NCBI RefSeq assembly: GCF_021018805.1
Contig: NC_086253.1
Span: 14,076,735-14,140,734, forward strand
Direction of reading: 5' to 3'
Length of the DNA: 64,000 nucleotides
Source of the DNA: Prinia subflava
Lineage: Eukaryota; Chordata; Aves; Passeriformes; Cisticolidae
Shown here: piece after piece, positions 1-13,862 of the stretch
How the letters are laid out: each line of letters starts with the position of its first letter
Numbering within the stretch: position 1 is the first letter of the stretch
Notes under the pieces: model-generated
Database searches by the model: none
What the model saw: the letters and a program-made list of their open reading frames with translations, nothing else
What the model was told of the DNA's origin: nothing
Translations under genes and position numbers: made by a program

Positions 1-2445
1 GACTGAGAAAATGGAGATACACTTTTGAAAAGTGACTGATATGCTAGCAGCAAACTGGGGAGAGAGTGCTGAAATTAGCTCCTGTCTGTGCTAATATCTT
101 ATCTATAGTGAGGTCTCACATTTTTCCCTTTTGTCTGTTATTTAGAAGTTCATTTGAACAAATATCAGTACTCACAGAGCATTCATAAATGATTACAGCC
201 CTTTGTCTGAGCGTTTGCCATTTGGGATTTGCTTGCTGAGCATGCTGGTTGGTCACCTAAGGACACATCTACATTACACAATGCCATGTCATGGGAGAGA
301 TAGCCAAGATAGCCCAGGAAAAAGGACAGTATGTCTGCCTGGCATGGTGCCACTCTGTGTACTCATTCAGCTCCCAGGGGTTGTATAAATGAGTTAGCTC
401 AATTCAGTTGGCACAGCTCTGTGCTGACCTGGCTGTCCTGATCTCAGGACTGGAACTGACTTGTGTGGAGGTAGGTCAGTCTAGATAGACTTTATCTTCC
501 TCATTTGGCTGACCTCAACTTTTCTTCTGCACTTTGTTTCCAATAAACATGTTTTTTTAAAATTAATTTCTTTTTTGTTTTGTAATTAAATGACAATCAG
601 GCCTAAAATTTACTCTCTGTGCACATTTACAGAAAAACATCTTTCCTCAGTTGACTAGGTGGAAAAAGTGGAAAAAGTTTATGTGAAATACAATTAAGGA
701 TTCACAAATCTTATAGATACATTTTCCCTGTGTTCACCCAACAATAAGTCTCATGCTTGGCAAAGCTTGCTTATGTCATTTATTATTAAATATACTACAA
801 TCAAACAACATAAGGTAACTATTCCAATGAAAGAGTAATGAACAGCACTACATTCTGCTCATCTGAATTTCTAGCATTTTCCTTTTCAGGTTACAAGGCT
901 TTTATAATCAAAACAATCCAGAATTACTTTTTTTTTTATGACGTAAGTCAATCTGAAGAAGAGAAGGAGAGTGATTTTTTGGAATGATCTATAAATCATT
1001 CTGCTATGAGACTGTTCTGACTTCTTACTGCTCCTGACTGAAACTATTTCCATGAGTTTCCAACTATGTTCATGGTTTATCAGGTGGCATGATATGATAG
1101 CTGTGAAAGAATAAGTCAAGGCAAACTTTGTGTAAACTTACCGTAATGCTAGTTTGCTCAGTGGTGGGGTCTAAGTGTGAATCTTGGTGGGCTTGAAGCA
1201 TTTGGCACTGAGGGTGGCCTTTTTCATTGCCACAAGGGGATTCAGGTGGGATTGGAAGAGTTCAGGCCCTATGCAGTAACACTGATGGGTTGAGTGTGTA
1301 AAGATATAATCTCAAAACTACTGGGAGCTTTCTTTGTACCCTTCATCTCTGCTGCTTCTTTTCAGGCCTTTTACAAGTGAACCAGAAACCATCATAACCA
1401 TTAGTCAGCAAAAAAACCCCACTACAAGTTATGCAGAAAATAAATCTCAAAATATGTTTTTTCTTCTCATATTCTGTGATTTTCAGCTTAGAAAATGAAG
1501 CATAGTAAAAACATAAGGTACAGACTCTGCAAGGAAAGGAAGATTCCATAAAATTTGAATGAAACAAGAAAAGGTTTTCAAAGAAGAAACTTAGGAAGAA
1601 AATTCCTTCACACTCTCCCAAGAAAACCTGGCAGAGAAGCATATTTAGTGGTGCACATCCCAACGGCCTTTTGTCTCCGGCTACAGAAAAGTAAGACGAA
1701 TAAATGAGGGAAATTTGTGTCCTAGAAGGGAAGGATATTTGTATCCTCTCTGCAATCTGATGCTGGAAAGTTTCATTGAAGGGCTGTTGTTGGATAGATG
1801 AAGAAGCAGAGAAAAGGAGCTGTTTAGGGACGGAAGCCTAAAATGAACATGAACAAACCAAGAAACTGAAATACCAAAGATGGAGCATCCCATCCCTGCT
1901 CCACTCCAGGAACAGTGGCAATCATGGGATTAAACTGGAGGTTTCATGAAAATTCCTCCATGCAAGGAGTTTTTCTGTTACTCCTGACTGCCTGGCAGAC
2001 ACACGGGCCCTGCAGTAACAAGTAAGAGCACACAAATTGGTGCACTGAATTACCTGTATGAGCCTGTTTGCAGGTAGCTGCATTGGGCAATGCTGAACAG
2101 ATTAACCCTGTCAAAGGGCAAGTACAGTGTTTAGCCAGCCTAGAGCACAAGCAGATCCATCCATTGCAGTGTGGACGGAGGGTCTCTCCATACTCCCTCA
2201 GGTTTGGTGATCCTAAAACAAATTGATTGAATGCTTGCAGGGAGAAAAACCTGTAAATGCGTGTGTATCCAGAATAAATAAATTTAAAAAAAGGAAAATA
2301 ATTCTCCTACTTCCCTCAATCCTAATAATTAATACTTCTACACCAAAATGAATGTAATATATATAGATTAAAAACATGGCATACACTAATGGACTAATAC
2401 AAAGTGTTCTGTCTAATGAGTATGTACTAATTCAGCTGAAAGGCA
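1..2445. other. Intergenic, nothing recognised
   Basis: AT-rich single-copy-looking DNA. The open frames are short, lack recognisable domains and do not form exon-like series with splice sites. No LTR, LINE or SINE end could be placed here. Confidence 0.5.
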
Positions 2446-2520
2446 AAGGGTGCCAGATTCACCCCTGGGTTAGCTCCATTGCTTGCAGTTATGTTGAATT
2501 ACATTGGCACTGAATTTAGC
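2446..2520. repeat. Ancient palindromic repeat (MITE-like remnant)
   Basis: An imperfect inverted repeat: a segment with CAGATTCACCCCTGG near the left end and a diverged complementary segment ending in GAATTTAGCCC, around a centre with CTCCATTG. Short palindromes of this type, built on 'CTCCATTGACTTCAATGGAG'-like cores, are common ancient elements in reptile and bird genomes. The family assignment is from memory of that pattern, and divergence is high. Confidence 0.35.
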
Positions 2521-2942
2521 CCTTTTACAAACACTTCAGCTGCACCACAGTCAACATTTTCTCATCACACTCACTTTCTTTCCTGCAGTAAGCCCTAAAA
2601 CAAACAATAAAAAATAGTGGTAGACAAAGAAGCCACCTTTACTCATACACAGCTCGGCAGGCACAAATAGTAAGGCATCAGCTAGCAGTTCTCTTGGCTT
2701 CCATCTGCCAATTTCCTCTCTTGTAACATCAGCCTTTTGTTTGTTCACTCCAAGATTTCTGATGTCTGAGCAAGTGTTTCAGGGTCCAGATTCCAATCTA
2801 ACCAGACTTTCTCTGACTAGCATGGGAATCAGTATGGTTTTTTGTTTTCCTAAAAACAAGTCCATAGAGTGTTGCAGCAGCTTATTTTATACCACCAGGT
2901 GAGAAGTGTCTGTACCATAACTTGGTTACACATTATTTTCAG
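2521..2942. other. Intergenic, nothing recognised
   Basis: No repeat end, promoter or coding signal could be supported. Confidence 0.4.
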
Positions 2943-2990
2943 GAAAAAAAAAAAAAAGAAAAAAGAAAAAAGAAAAAAGAAAATAAAGAA
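2943..2990 (+). repeat. A-rich simple repeat (A6G-type)
   Basis: A run of A14 followed by repeating AAAAAAG units. It could be a microsatellite grown from a retroposon tail, but no element body is recognisable upstream. The F- and K-rich open frames over it are low-complexity artefacts. Confidence 0.8.
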
Positions 2991-5900
2991 CTGCAAATAA
3001 ACCAAACATCCCAAAAGGACTGTCATTTCTGTTGCTTGCTGAGACTCCTGCAGCCTTGCTAGCAATGATTGAATGACAGCTGCTGTCTTGGTGTAGATTA
3101 ACCTTCATTTTGATGAGCTCCAGTTCTTGCTAAGCACATCAGCTTACCTGAGATGCTGACTGGAATACTGTCAAGCATAAATACCATCTCGTCTATGGGA
3201 CGCCACACAGCGTGCGCAGGTGGATAAAATGGTGTTGCTTTGCAGCTGGTGAGCAAGTATTTCAGGACAATAATAAGACCACTATTAAATGTCAGTATGA
3301 CTGCACTGTATAATTCTGGATCACAAATAAAGAAAAAAACCACCACAGAGCAGATTCAGCACTTTGACCATCGGAAACAGCAGCAGTACACAACAGCTGA
3401 AAATGGTCTATTTTTACATCCCTATCAATAGAAATCTGAGTAGCTGCTAACAATGCTTCATCCATGGATTTACAGCTGCAGTTAAGACAAATTTTTACCT
3501 ATCAGTATTATTTGTAACTCTAAAAGATCTTTAAGTGTAATACCTTGAAGATTAGATCTTTCCAGTTTACTCACAGGATGTACATGTATTTTCACCCAGT
3601 TTTTCCCAGGCAGGAAACACATCTAATTCATTTATTGTGGTGAATTTGGCAGCAACCCTGTATTTAAGTTGCTCAGCAGTACTGACTATAATGGGATTGT
3701 TGTAGCCTTTCCACTCCTCCACTATTTGTATCCAGCTTTCTGCTGAGATGAATACCTCTGGGCTACAGCTGCATCTTTTCCACATTCTGCAACATTTCCT
3801 TGAACTTATTTCTTGTTCTTTAATATATTAAAGTTGTTAAAATATTCATTTCCATTCTGTATGTTGCTGACTTCGGACAACTTCTGAGTTAACAACAGAA
3901 AACAACAGACTAAATGTGTGAATCTCCTGTAACTGGCTTTCAAGGCTACAGATACTTTAAAACTTTAGATCTTGTGTTTTATGTCTAGGGCCAAAGCACA
4001 TGACACAGAATATTTAACCCTTGCAAGACACACTGCTCATCACTACTTTGTAAGGATACTTGCTGCATATTCAGTTCTCCTGCCAACGTGTGTCCTCTGA
4101 CAAAAGAGTCTCTTCATTTTAGATTGTAGAGAATCTTAGTCCAAAAGTCAAGATGTGATTTTCTTCCTGTTCAAAGTTTTTCTGTGTTTTTTGGCTGCTG
4201 AAAAAAAGAAAAATAAAAAGAAGAGAGATGTTTCACTCTAAAAATCACAGTTTCACCCAAGGTGTGACACATTTTCTTTAACATATCCTCCTCTGGAAAT
4301 GTGTCTTTTAGCCATAATCTCTGTTCAAATAAACATGATGGGGTCTCACTCACACACAGAAATAGAAGCAAAATAAATATTTATTAACCAGATGCTGAAG
4401 CATAGCATTTTCCAGCTCAGAAAGAGCTTAATAATCCCTGCTGATTTTTATCCTTGTGGAGCTCTAAAAATCATTTGTATCGTCTCTCTGTCAGCGTGAG
4501 TGGAAGATCAAGATGATGTATGATAGAAAGGCAGAAAGTTTTCCCTGGGAAAAGAAATGCAAGTAAATAAAATGAAATAAAAACTACTATTTCCAGCACA
4601 GCCAAGCATATTTTTATCAGTCTCTAAGCCAACCTGTGCTTTGTTTACGTGTTTCTCAATATTTACAGTTATTTGATCATGGAAACATTGTCTTTATTAT
4701 TCAGTAAAGCATCAGGTGCAGCACCCACTGCAGGGACCTAATCCTGCACTGTGCTATTGCAGGTCTATAAAAGGTAAAACCAATCCTGGTCCGGGGTATA
4801 AAAAGGGCCTGGTAAATTACCCCAAGTTTCTGCTCTCAGCGTGGATGTCAGTCTGAGAGATGGTCTCATCAACCAAAGTAACAACTGTGCTCTTTAAATA
4901 ATCGATGCCCAATTACAATGATGACACCCTCAGTGCACAGCTCTGCGCTGCTCCCTCGCACAAAACCCGCGAATCAATGAACACCGAGAGAAAGAAAGAG
5001 GGGTCTAAAACAGACAAGCTGGTGAGCACAAAGAAGGAAGAGGAAGGTTCCAGGGTATCTGAAGAACAAAATATTTGTTGAAATAGTTGTTGAAACGAAT
5101 ACTGTATTGCTAGCATAGACACGAAAAGAGATACAGGTACTGGCACTGCTGTGCCACACTTTTAAGGCCTTCTCTACATAATTATCCAGAGTTTTGGTCA
5201 CCCAGGAACAATGATTTAAAACTGCAGAGGGAGAAAAGGGATTTTTAGGACACAATCTGTCATATTTATGTTTTGATTTCAGGTAAAAATGTCCTTGAAA
5301 GTGCTAAGTATTTTCCATCAGGTCATGAGGAAATCTTTACTGACTTCAGGAAAATACTTGATAACCATGAGTGCATTGGTGTTCTGGACCACTGGGAGAG
5401 GAGACCCGAGTTGTTTTGTGATTTGGGCTTAATAATTTCATGAAAAAGGTGATGCAAATCAGTCTTCCATTATAGCAGTTACTGGGAAATTTTGTTTTGG
5501 ATCACTCAATGGTCTTCACCAGGTTTTTGAATAGTTATGTTTGTGAGTGCTGTGTTAAAAACTTTTTGCACTTTGTATTATTATACTAATTTTGTGGACC
5601 TTTAGGGAAATGATGTTAGACTTCTAAAATAAGATGGGAAGTCTAAAGCCACATAAAAAGCCATTACCTACAAACCTGGGATAAGTAAACAAGATATGTA
5701 AGATAAAAGCTCTTCTCAGACAGCTAATTGCTTTGAGGCTGTGTATGGAAATCACTGGTAGATCTTCATTTTGCAAGCAGCTGTAGCAGCTGAAGATGGC
5801 ACTGTCCTAGTGGGCTGTAATTGCTGTGCTGTTCTTGTCCGCCCAGGTTTGCCATTTGAAGGGGTCTGTCAAACACATCTCATGTGGCAAAATCCGCCAG

Positions 5901-7422
5901 TGACCTTGACCTGCCAGTGCAGGGGAGTGAGGGGGCTTTACGTGTGGTAGGGTATGAAGCATCTGAAGTGCCCCAGAGCTGTGGGGCAGTGCCTTCTGAC
6001 TGGGGTGCAGGGACAGTACCACCTCCAGTCAGCAGAGCTAGACTTGGGAAACATAATCTGCCTATGGCCTTGGAAAACCATTTGAAAGCACAGACAGAGG
6101 GTGGCTTGCTGTGTGCCCCACAGAAAACAACTGCTGAGAATATCTTGGCTTGTATGAACATTCCAACCTATGCTTCCTTTCCTAGAAAGGCCATGAATTT
6201 AAAACAAAAATGCCTCTGGTACTACATAAGGTGCTCAACTATTGCAAAAGCCCTGCTCAGTTGCCTCTATTATATCACGTTATGTTTTCCACATCACCAT
6301 GGCAAGGACCTGTCTTCCAAACAGTGTTAAGGACTATGTTCTCTTGGTTTTGAGCAGCACAACTGGTTGTTCATAAAACTGAGATATAGGGCATGCCTAG
6401 ACTTGCTCAAACCTGTTTCAGCAAGCCTGCACCTATGCTCTTGTAACAGATATCCTTTTTTGTCTTATTGCTTAGTAAAACTTCTGTGGTAGGCTCAAAG
6501 ACTTTTGCTGCTTACCTTTCACTGAGATAGTGTTTCTTTATCCCAATAGACTGGTTCAAAGGTATTGTACAATGCAGTCAGAAAGAATAAATTTATTTTA
6601 ACACAGTTTTATTTTCAATATTAAAAAAACCCCTAAAAGTTTTACATCTTATACTGAGTTAGAAAACTTTCTGTACATTTCAGATTTTAAAAGAGAAGAC
6701 AGAACAAACCAGAAGTGATCTCCAATCTGTCCAATGCATGTTTAAAGACTTTACTGATGTTCCAAAAGTGCATTTATTACATACTTAGTTAAGATAGATC
6801 TTTGGGCATTTGTGCAAAACTTTCCTAGACTTTAGGTGTGAAAAGAGCTTAGGTAATATTCTACCCCAAACTGAGTACACTGCAATCACTAACAACTAAG
6901 CTTTTATGTGCAGAACCTCATCTAGCATTCTAAGAGATGTATTTGAAATCAGCCCAGTGTATTTAGTAGTACTTCAGTATTTCTGTCTCTTGTAATATTT
7001 ATTCACACTTCCCAATACTTCCTGGACAGCAGAACTGCAGCTGCCTGGCATTCCCAGAGTTTGGCAGTTGTGTCTGCAGAGGCACACTTGTTTTTCTTTT
7101 GTGTGGATCATCCTGCCTCACATATATTGATATTTACAAAGCACAGGGGTAGGAAGTTTGGCTTTTATGCATTCAGTTGAAGCTGTTCTTTGTAGATTGT
7201 TCTGTTTCAGTCTCCTGGAGGTGAGAGTGTCTGTGCCTCTGGTATTTTCCTCTGCAGGAGAAATGCCCTAATTACTCTAACAGGTGGCTGGGTCCCAGGC
7301 TGCTCTCTATGCTCTACCACTGTCTGGTCAAAAGCCTGTCAGAAGAACAGCAAAAAATTAGCAGTCCTGATAAATCCTGCTAGATGCCACAAAAGAGGTT
7401 TTATTTAAAAAGAACTGGTGGG
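2991..7422. other. Intergenic, nothing firm
   Basis: Mostly AT-rich sequence without recognisable genes. A TATA-like TATAAAAAG lies near 4798-4806 in a locally GC-richer patch, but there is no partner poly(A) signal or LTR boundary, so no promoter is called. The open frame around 5884-6330 has no family features and looks like chance. Confidence 0.45.
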
Positions 7423-7499
7423 GTTTTTTGTGTGGTTTTTTTTTTTTTTTTTCCTCCTTTTTTTTTTTTTTTTTCTCCTTTTTTTTTTTTTTTTTTTCC
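7423..7499. repeat. T-rich simple repeat
   Basis: Long T runs broken by CC/CTCC units, equivalent to an A-rich GGA-interrupted tract on the minus strand. It may be a decayed poly(A) tail of a minus-strand retroposon, but no element is recognisable next to it. The lysine-rich minus-strand open frame across it is an artefact. Confidence 0.8.
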
Positions 7500-9125
7500 T
7501 GTAGATTAGTTTAGCTCTTTTATTTGACTGCTTGCCTGGTATTATGATGAAAGTAAGGCACTGAGAGCTTTCTCCTAAGATACCAAGAGTTTTTTGTGAG
7601 TTGGTCACTACTTAAATAGTCAGGAGTCAAATGCCATGGGTACTTTAGGCATTTGATAGAGAGCTGTAAAAGAGGCATATTCTCATCTCTCAACAGCCAT
7701 GTTTTCAGGGACTCAGAAGCCTCTGACAAAGAAGTTCTTGCTTTTGATATTCTATTGTTGATTTTTTCAAAGCCTCAACTGCTAGTTGAGGTCTGGAGGG
7801 AATAGCTCAGTTCTTAAGCCCTAAATGTCTCAGTTCTGCCACAGAATTATCTAGCTGGCTCATTGGTATCATCTTCAGAAGCTTCTGGAGAGAACTCAAG
7901 ATTGACAGGTTCACTTGCTGATCGGGGTTGTGATCTCCACCTTGTTTCTAAGGAGTTTTAAAAGCCAAATACCAACTGTGCTTAGCTTTTTTTTTTTTTT
8001 TTCCCTGGCCTGGCTATAAATGTTCTGATCTATGAATATGATACTCATACCCAAATGACTAAGTCCCTTCTGAATTTCATCTGAAAGCATTCATTTCATT
8101 TCAGAAGCAGCATCCATCAAAGTCATCTACAATTAATTGCATTTCACACACCGAATGCAAACAATTGTCTTTTATAAAGCCCTCCATAAACTGAAAAAAA
8201 GCATTCAGAAATGGTTCCTAAAGCCAAAATTACTCGTGTTTGAAATGCCTGATACCACATTTCCAGACAGAAAGAATGCCAGGTTGATATTTTCTAACTT
8301 CATTTTCTCTTTAGATAAAAGTTTCACATAGTTATTAACCTTCAAAAAAAGAAAAGGATACATTTTTGGGAAATCTTTTAATTTCTGTTAGCAATATTCT
8401 ATTCCTGATGTGGGCTGGATGGCTGTTGGAAGATTTTGTCTCCACACTGATTCTGTGGAGGGTCTAAACAACAGACTGAAGCTTTCAAATTTTCAAAGGT
8501 AACAATTTCACTAGCCCCTTAGACAAAGGAGTACCTTCAGTTTTCATGCAGGCCATTCAGCTTTTGTCCTGTTTACCCTGGTGACATGGTTGTTCTGTTT
8601 GGACAGATCACAGCTAGCCAGGTCCTTTCCACAAGGAGAGGTTCACAGATATCATGAAAGCCATGTAAGGGTTCAGACACTATTCCTGTAACAGCTGTAA
8701 CAGATTACACATCTGGACACATATGGATAACACAAAACCAGTTCTGAGAAAAATCCTTCCAAAAACTTTTTGCATTCACTTCCCAAATATAGTCAATCAT
8801 TTGTAAGAAGACTTGGAATGCAGCTAAAAAATTTGTATTTAAATAAGTCATAAAAATAATCTTTAAGGGCAGTATTTTTGTTCCCTATGCAAATTTTACC
8901 ACTAAGGAATTCAGAAACAATTTGACAGATTTTTTTTTTTTAGGGCATTGCCATCAAAACCTAATACTTTATTTCTTACAAAAATAAAATATGCATAATT
9001 TTTGTTGGCTAAACAAGAAGCCTTGACCTTTCCTGCATTCACTGAAGATCTAAATTGGTGCTCTTGGCCAGCAGCTGACTGCCTATATGAACAACACTTG
9101 AGTCCTTGCAGACTGTTGCTCAGCT
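7500..9125. other. Intergenic, nothing recognised
   Basis: Contains a T17-18 run near 7987-8003. No coding, RNA or transposon feature could be supported. Confidence 0.45.
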
Positions 9126-9175
9126 TTATAATCACATTTGGTTCCAAAGGTTATAATCACATTTGGTTTTCCAGA
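9126..9175 (+). repeat. 25-bp tandem duplication
   Basis: TTATAATCACATTTGGTT occurs at 9126 and again at 9151, exactly 25 bp apart. This is a recent-looking local duplication (slippage) in otherwise unremarkable DNA. Confidence 0.75.
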
Positions 9176-11766
9176 AGTTTACAGCAACCGTCTCACACCA
9201 GGTATATAACTTAGGTGTGTGAGATAGAAGGCACTGCAAAAAACTGCCCTCATAGCATCTAATAACTCTAGAAGTTGTACAGAGGGTCAGGAGAAAGTCA
9301 GGATTCTCAGAGCAGGTTACAAGGTGTCCACATTAGCTCAGCTGTATCTCCAGACACATTCAGACATGTAAAATCACAGCCAATTTTGTTTGCTGGCCTT
9401 GAGTTTGCTACACAGACATCTTTCTCCAAACAGATCTTCATGATAATTGCCAGATCAGGTCATACTCTAGCTTCCCAGTCATGCTTACAGAGATTTAAAA
9501 TTTTTAATAAAGCGTCTCTTCCTTGGGTAGCTCTTAAAGGCAATAAAACTAATACCTGTAACTCTAACTGCATGAGTACTCCTTGATACAACTGATAATG
9601 CATCCAGATTAGAATAAAACTGATGGTTAAATTCTTCAAGTCTGACTTTACTGGTGAAGACCTTTTGAAAGCAGGGGACCCCTTGATATTCCAGCAGCAA
9701 GCACTAGCAAGTGCACAGAAAATGTTTACAGTGTGTGAATAGCAGCCTCCAAATAACCTGGGCAGAATCTCATTTTTTCTGCTTGAGGTGATTATCTGGT
9801 GAGAGAAGTTTTCCTGGTTGAAGGGATAAAAAATTTGATCTTGAGGCCAGCATGGAACACTTCTTGGTCCAAAGCAAATCTTGAGTTTGTTTTCAAACTC
9901 GCACTGTCACAGCCACTTCTTTCACTGCTTTTAGTAGAGGATGTTGGCTTCTTTCAACATTTTTGCATCCTGTGAGGTGCAATGAGTCAGATCCTTTTGG
10001 AGGTCAAATATGCTATTTTGAATAACTTAACACCTCCTTAAAAAACCTGTCTTCTCTCCTTACATCACAGAGTTAATAGCAGGCATGCTATTATATATGT
10101 ATACTAGTCTACTTCAGGCATGCTCCCAATACATTTTTGGCTTTTCAAAGTTATAAAAATGTGGAAAGCAGCTTTTGGGCCTCTCAAAATGCATAATTTT
10201 CAATATTTTCCTGAATTTAATGGGATTTAATTAACCTAAAAATTCTCAATTTTATTAGTTTACTTTTGGAAGCTCTGAAGTTTTGCATCCATGCCTTCAT
10301 GATAAAGTACCCTCCAAAGCCACTGGCATGGTGAAGCCTCACACCCAAACAAGATTTGTTATTAACATCTTCACAAACTTTGAAGTACATTCCTCACTCC
10401 TAACTTTTCATGAAGCCTTATCTGCACCTACATGCTGAAGTTGAGTTCACACTAGCCTCCTAAATATGCTTGACATCTGAGTAAAGAACGCACTTTTTAG
10501 TGATTTTTGGATGCATTCTGTTTCTGTAGTTTAAGTTTGTCTTTCTGCAGTGACATATAAATGTGTAAATATTCACATTCTTCCTGTACTCTTATTTTAT
10601 GCTGCTTCTGTTTTATTAACCTGAGACTATTGCAAGAAATGACCAAATGGTTATGTCTAAGAATACTACATTTTCCTGTGGTTTTTGACAGAGCTTTTTG
10701 CCATGCTTGAAAATTCGGGTTCTTTCATAATCTTATTTAACAATTTTTTTACCAATTTAGATCTGGTTTTGCCTCAAAATCCATAATAATCACATTTATT
10801 TATATATACACTCTAATTATTTACAATATATTTATCAAATGTTATCATTATAATTTATGTGTTTTATATTGTTTTTTTAATTACAGCTGACAACTACAGA
10901 ATCATCACAAAAGTGAGAGTACAGTAATTTTGCAATGGAAAAAAAGAGGCATAAAGTAATATTAGTGTATTATGTCTTGAAACTGTGACATCTTCTTAGG
11001 TGAAATCACAACTTCTTTATTCTTGGGAATGCATTACCACTTCACCTCAGACAAGGAAAAAGTATAATATGTGGATTTGTATGCTGAAAATCTAAAGACT
11101 CTATCCATTAGGATTAACTTTGAAACTTCAAAACAACATATGTTATAGAAAAGTGTGAAGAAATTTCCTTTCCTCTCTAAGATAAAAGCAGAGTTGTACA
11201 TAATATTCTATTTCAAAAAGTTATTCATTACATTCACAGTTAGATTTTCAACTTGCTGTGTTAAATTTCTTCTTAAGATTGTTTATTCCCTGATAAAGTG
11301 AGGACAGTGCAATAGACATGTAGCATCACCAGAAACAAAGATGACTCAACAGAAGAAACATGGTGTGTATGCATATTGGGAGTGGAAAATCAAAGCTGAA
11401 AGTTTTATACTCCCATGGCAGTAGCCACTCTTTAAAAAGGATTTTTGATATAAAAGTCTCAAGAAATAACTGAGAAAAACCCCAAGCAAAAGAGTAAAAA
11501 AATAGACAAATATCCAATCTGTTTGCCTTTTATTTCCCATAATCCAGCCATTGCCTGCAGCTTTCTTCCAAATACCTGTACTCTGAATGAGTTCCACCTT
11601 CATTCCAATTTAGGAATCAAAGCAAGCAAGGTGAACCTTGTCCAGTATCTTGGAGTCAGACAGGAGGTCAGATCTCTGTTAATATTACATACTACTTCAA
11701 AGACAAGAAGATATTTTGTTATGATAAAATTGTGATAACTGCATTACAGCCCTTCTGTTTACACAT
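9176..11766. other. Intergenic, nothing recognised
   Basis: Very AT-rich around 10740-10880. A short inverted repeat (TCTCACAC at 9191, GTGTGAGA at 9217) is the only structure noticed. No gene or transposon signature. Confidence 0.45.
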
Positions 11767-11790
11767 ATGTATGTATGTATGTATGTATGT
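11767..11790 (+). repeat. (ATGT)6 microsatellite
   Basis: Six uninterrupted ATGT units, a candidate polymorphic marker. Confidence 0.9.
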
Positions 11791-11979
11791 AACAAGTTTT
11801 TATGATAATCTTTACTCTATACTTCTACACTGCCTGTATTTTCGCTTAAATCTTTCATCCTTGTTAGAACAGACTTTTTAAACAAGCTACCTCCTGCAGG
11901 CTGGGAAGTATCACTACTCCCTTGGTTTCTGCTTGCTGTACTTTTACCTGGACATTTAACACTGGCTATGCTCAATGAC

Positions 11980-13100
11980 CTCTGTTCTGATCTGGAACAT
12001 CTCTTGTGCTTTTGTGTTCACTGCCTCCTTTTCCTACTTCAAAAGACAGGTACTACATTTGCTCTTTTGCTGTCTTCAGGTGCCTCACCCATTTTATGAA
12101 GTCTCAGAAATAGCCAGTACTGGCTTTAAGATTTCTTTAGTCACTCTCACATAACATTTATCAAATCTAGCCAATTTGAGAGCATCCTTTTTAGCTATGC
12201 ATTATGCATTTCCCTTTTATATATTCCAGCCTGAGATAGAATCCTTTTAGCTGCCAGTATTAATTGTGCTAGTTCTGTACTTGCAGTTGACCTTTTTAGT
12301 GAGAACTGAGTAATGGAGCCACTAAACACTTCAGGCTTCTCAGTGTCCTTCAGTGTTCCTCCCTGCTGAGCAACAGGGAATATAACTTCCTGGTCTTGTC
12401 TATTCACTACTGATAGGAAGTTTTTCTGTGATTTCTGTGTTTCTTTCTCTTCATATCTCCCTTTGTGCCATGTGCACTTACACTTGTTCTCATGGTATCT
12501 CTCAGTATCTCTGAGTTTCTTGAAGTCAGTCTTCCTCAAGTACCAAAGGTTTTATTTTGCTGCTCTCTTCCCTATGGATCACAGGCTCTTCAGTTTTATG
12601 GTAGTTCTTTCTAAGTTGTTTCTCTGTCATGTTCTTAATCAGTTCTGCTTTATTACTTAGAAAAGCCTCCTCTCCTGGACTTTAATACATAAAAAAAGAA
12701 ATGTTCACAATGCATTCAAGGCAGCCGTTGGTCACTTCTTGTCCTCCTTTCTCATTAAATGACAGGGTAATTGAGTTGTATCAGTATATGTTTCAGATGG
12801 TTTAGTTTGTTGCTTACAGAAAACCTGGGATACCTGGTTTTTCTGGCTAGGATGTTTGCTTCCACTATTAATTCACTTCTGAATACTTCTATCTTCTAAA
12901 ATATTTCTTGAATGGTAACCTTCTGAGATGTCATTGACATCATTGACTCACCCACCCTTTTTGTCACCTAAGTAGGCCTTGATCGTAAACATGTTGAGTG
13001 AGATTTAATTTACAAGAGCTAAACTCTCATCTGACTCCAGATACCTCAGGTCATAGTTTCTGATGCCTATGGCTATATCTTTTCATAGCACAAAAACAGT
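11980..13100 (-). mobile_element. Ancient CR1/L3-like LINE fragment, ORF2 region
   Basis: Read on the minus strand, this resembles the stretch of an old amniote CR1/L3-type LINE between endonuclease and reverse transcriptase. An open minus-strand segment at 12195-12539 includes the signature region before the RT domain (DTEKPEV followed by a stretch ending SLKRST). On the plus strand the matching landmarks run in the order expected for a reversed copy: 'GGTACTACATTTGCTCTT', 'GACCTTTTTAGTGAGAACTGA', 'TTTTATTTTGCTGCTCTCTTCC'. The copy is badly decayed, with frame breaks and no termini, so both ends are approximate. Recognition is by remembered family pattern; the subfamily is not determined. 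Confidence 0.6.
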
Positions 13101-13862
13101 TGGCAACATCAAGAGCACAGGGTGATGGAACAGCTGCATTTCTCACATCTATACTTTATGTAGTTCATTCCATTTATTTCAGCTGGGAAGGTTTTCTTTA
13201 ATAGCTCTGATGGTGTTAACTATGTTAGTTTGCATAGAATAACATTTCAGGATGAATAGTGTGAAAGTTGTCAAATTTTTGCTTGAAACCTATGAAGTTT
13301 CTGTGTGGGTTTTTTTGACAGGTAGTGGCTATATATATTTGAGCATTATTCCTAAGATGGAAACCTGGTCAACATTTCAAAGCTTGAAATACAGACTCCT
13401 CTGGACCAGGGTTCAGCTTAACTGCTTTCCTGCTTTCTTTGTTCTAGTTATAATTGTTCTGCGGAGGGCTTTGTTACTGAAAGCAATTTCACATTGTACA
13501 GTGTAAACTGAAAAATTGTTCTTGCTTAATGAAGTTTTTGCTTCAGTTGCTATGGTTCCCATCACCGTTAATTCATTACCAGAGAACAGAAAAACAGATA
13601 AATTAGAATATTTTTGTCCTGGCATAGGTAACAAAAATCTAATGAGAATATGAGACTGACAGAGAAGAAGAATAAATAAAGAGCTATCATTCTCAGTCTC
13701 AGGTTACTTGAATATTTCAGAATAACAAGGTATCAAAACTCTTATAAAAATATAAAGTAGTCTAAGTAATGACTCAGGTAGACTGTAAGAAAATTATCTC
13801 TATTAATTTATTGATTAATGTGCTTAATTTTACTGAATAAATAATGTCTGAGAAAAGCAATC
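13101..13862. other. Intergenic, nothing recognised
   Basis: AT-rich. Short open frames only, with no motif. Confidence 0.4.

Noticed and set aside
4741..4860. TATAAAAAG near 4798 as a gene promoter or LTR
   Set aside because: No poly(A) signal, LTR termini or downstream coding exon could be paired with it.
7405..7608. Lysine-rich minus-strand open frame
   Set aside because: Product of a T-rich simple repeat.
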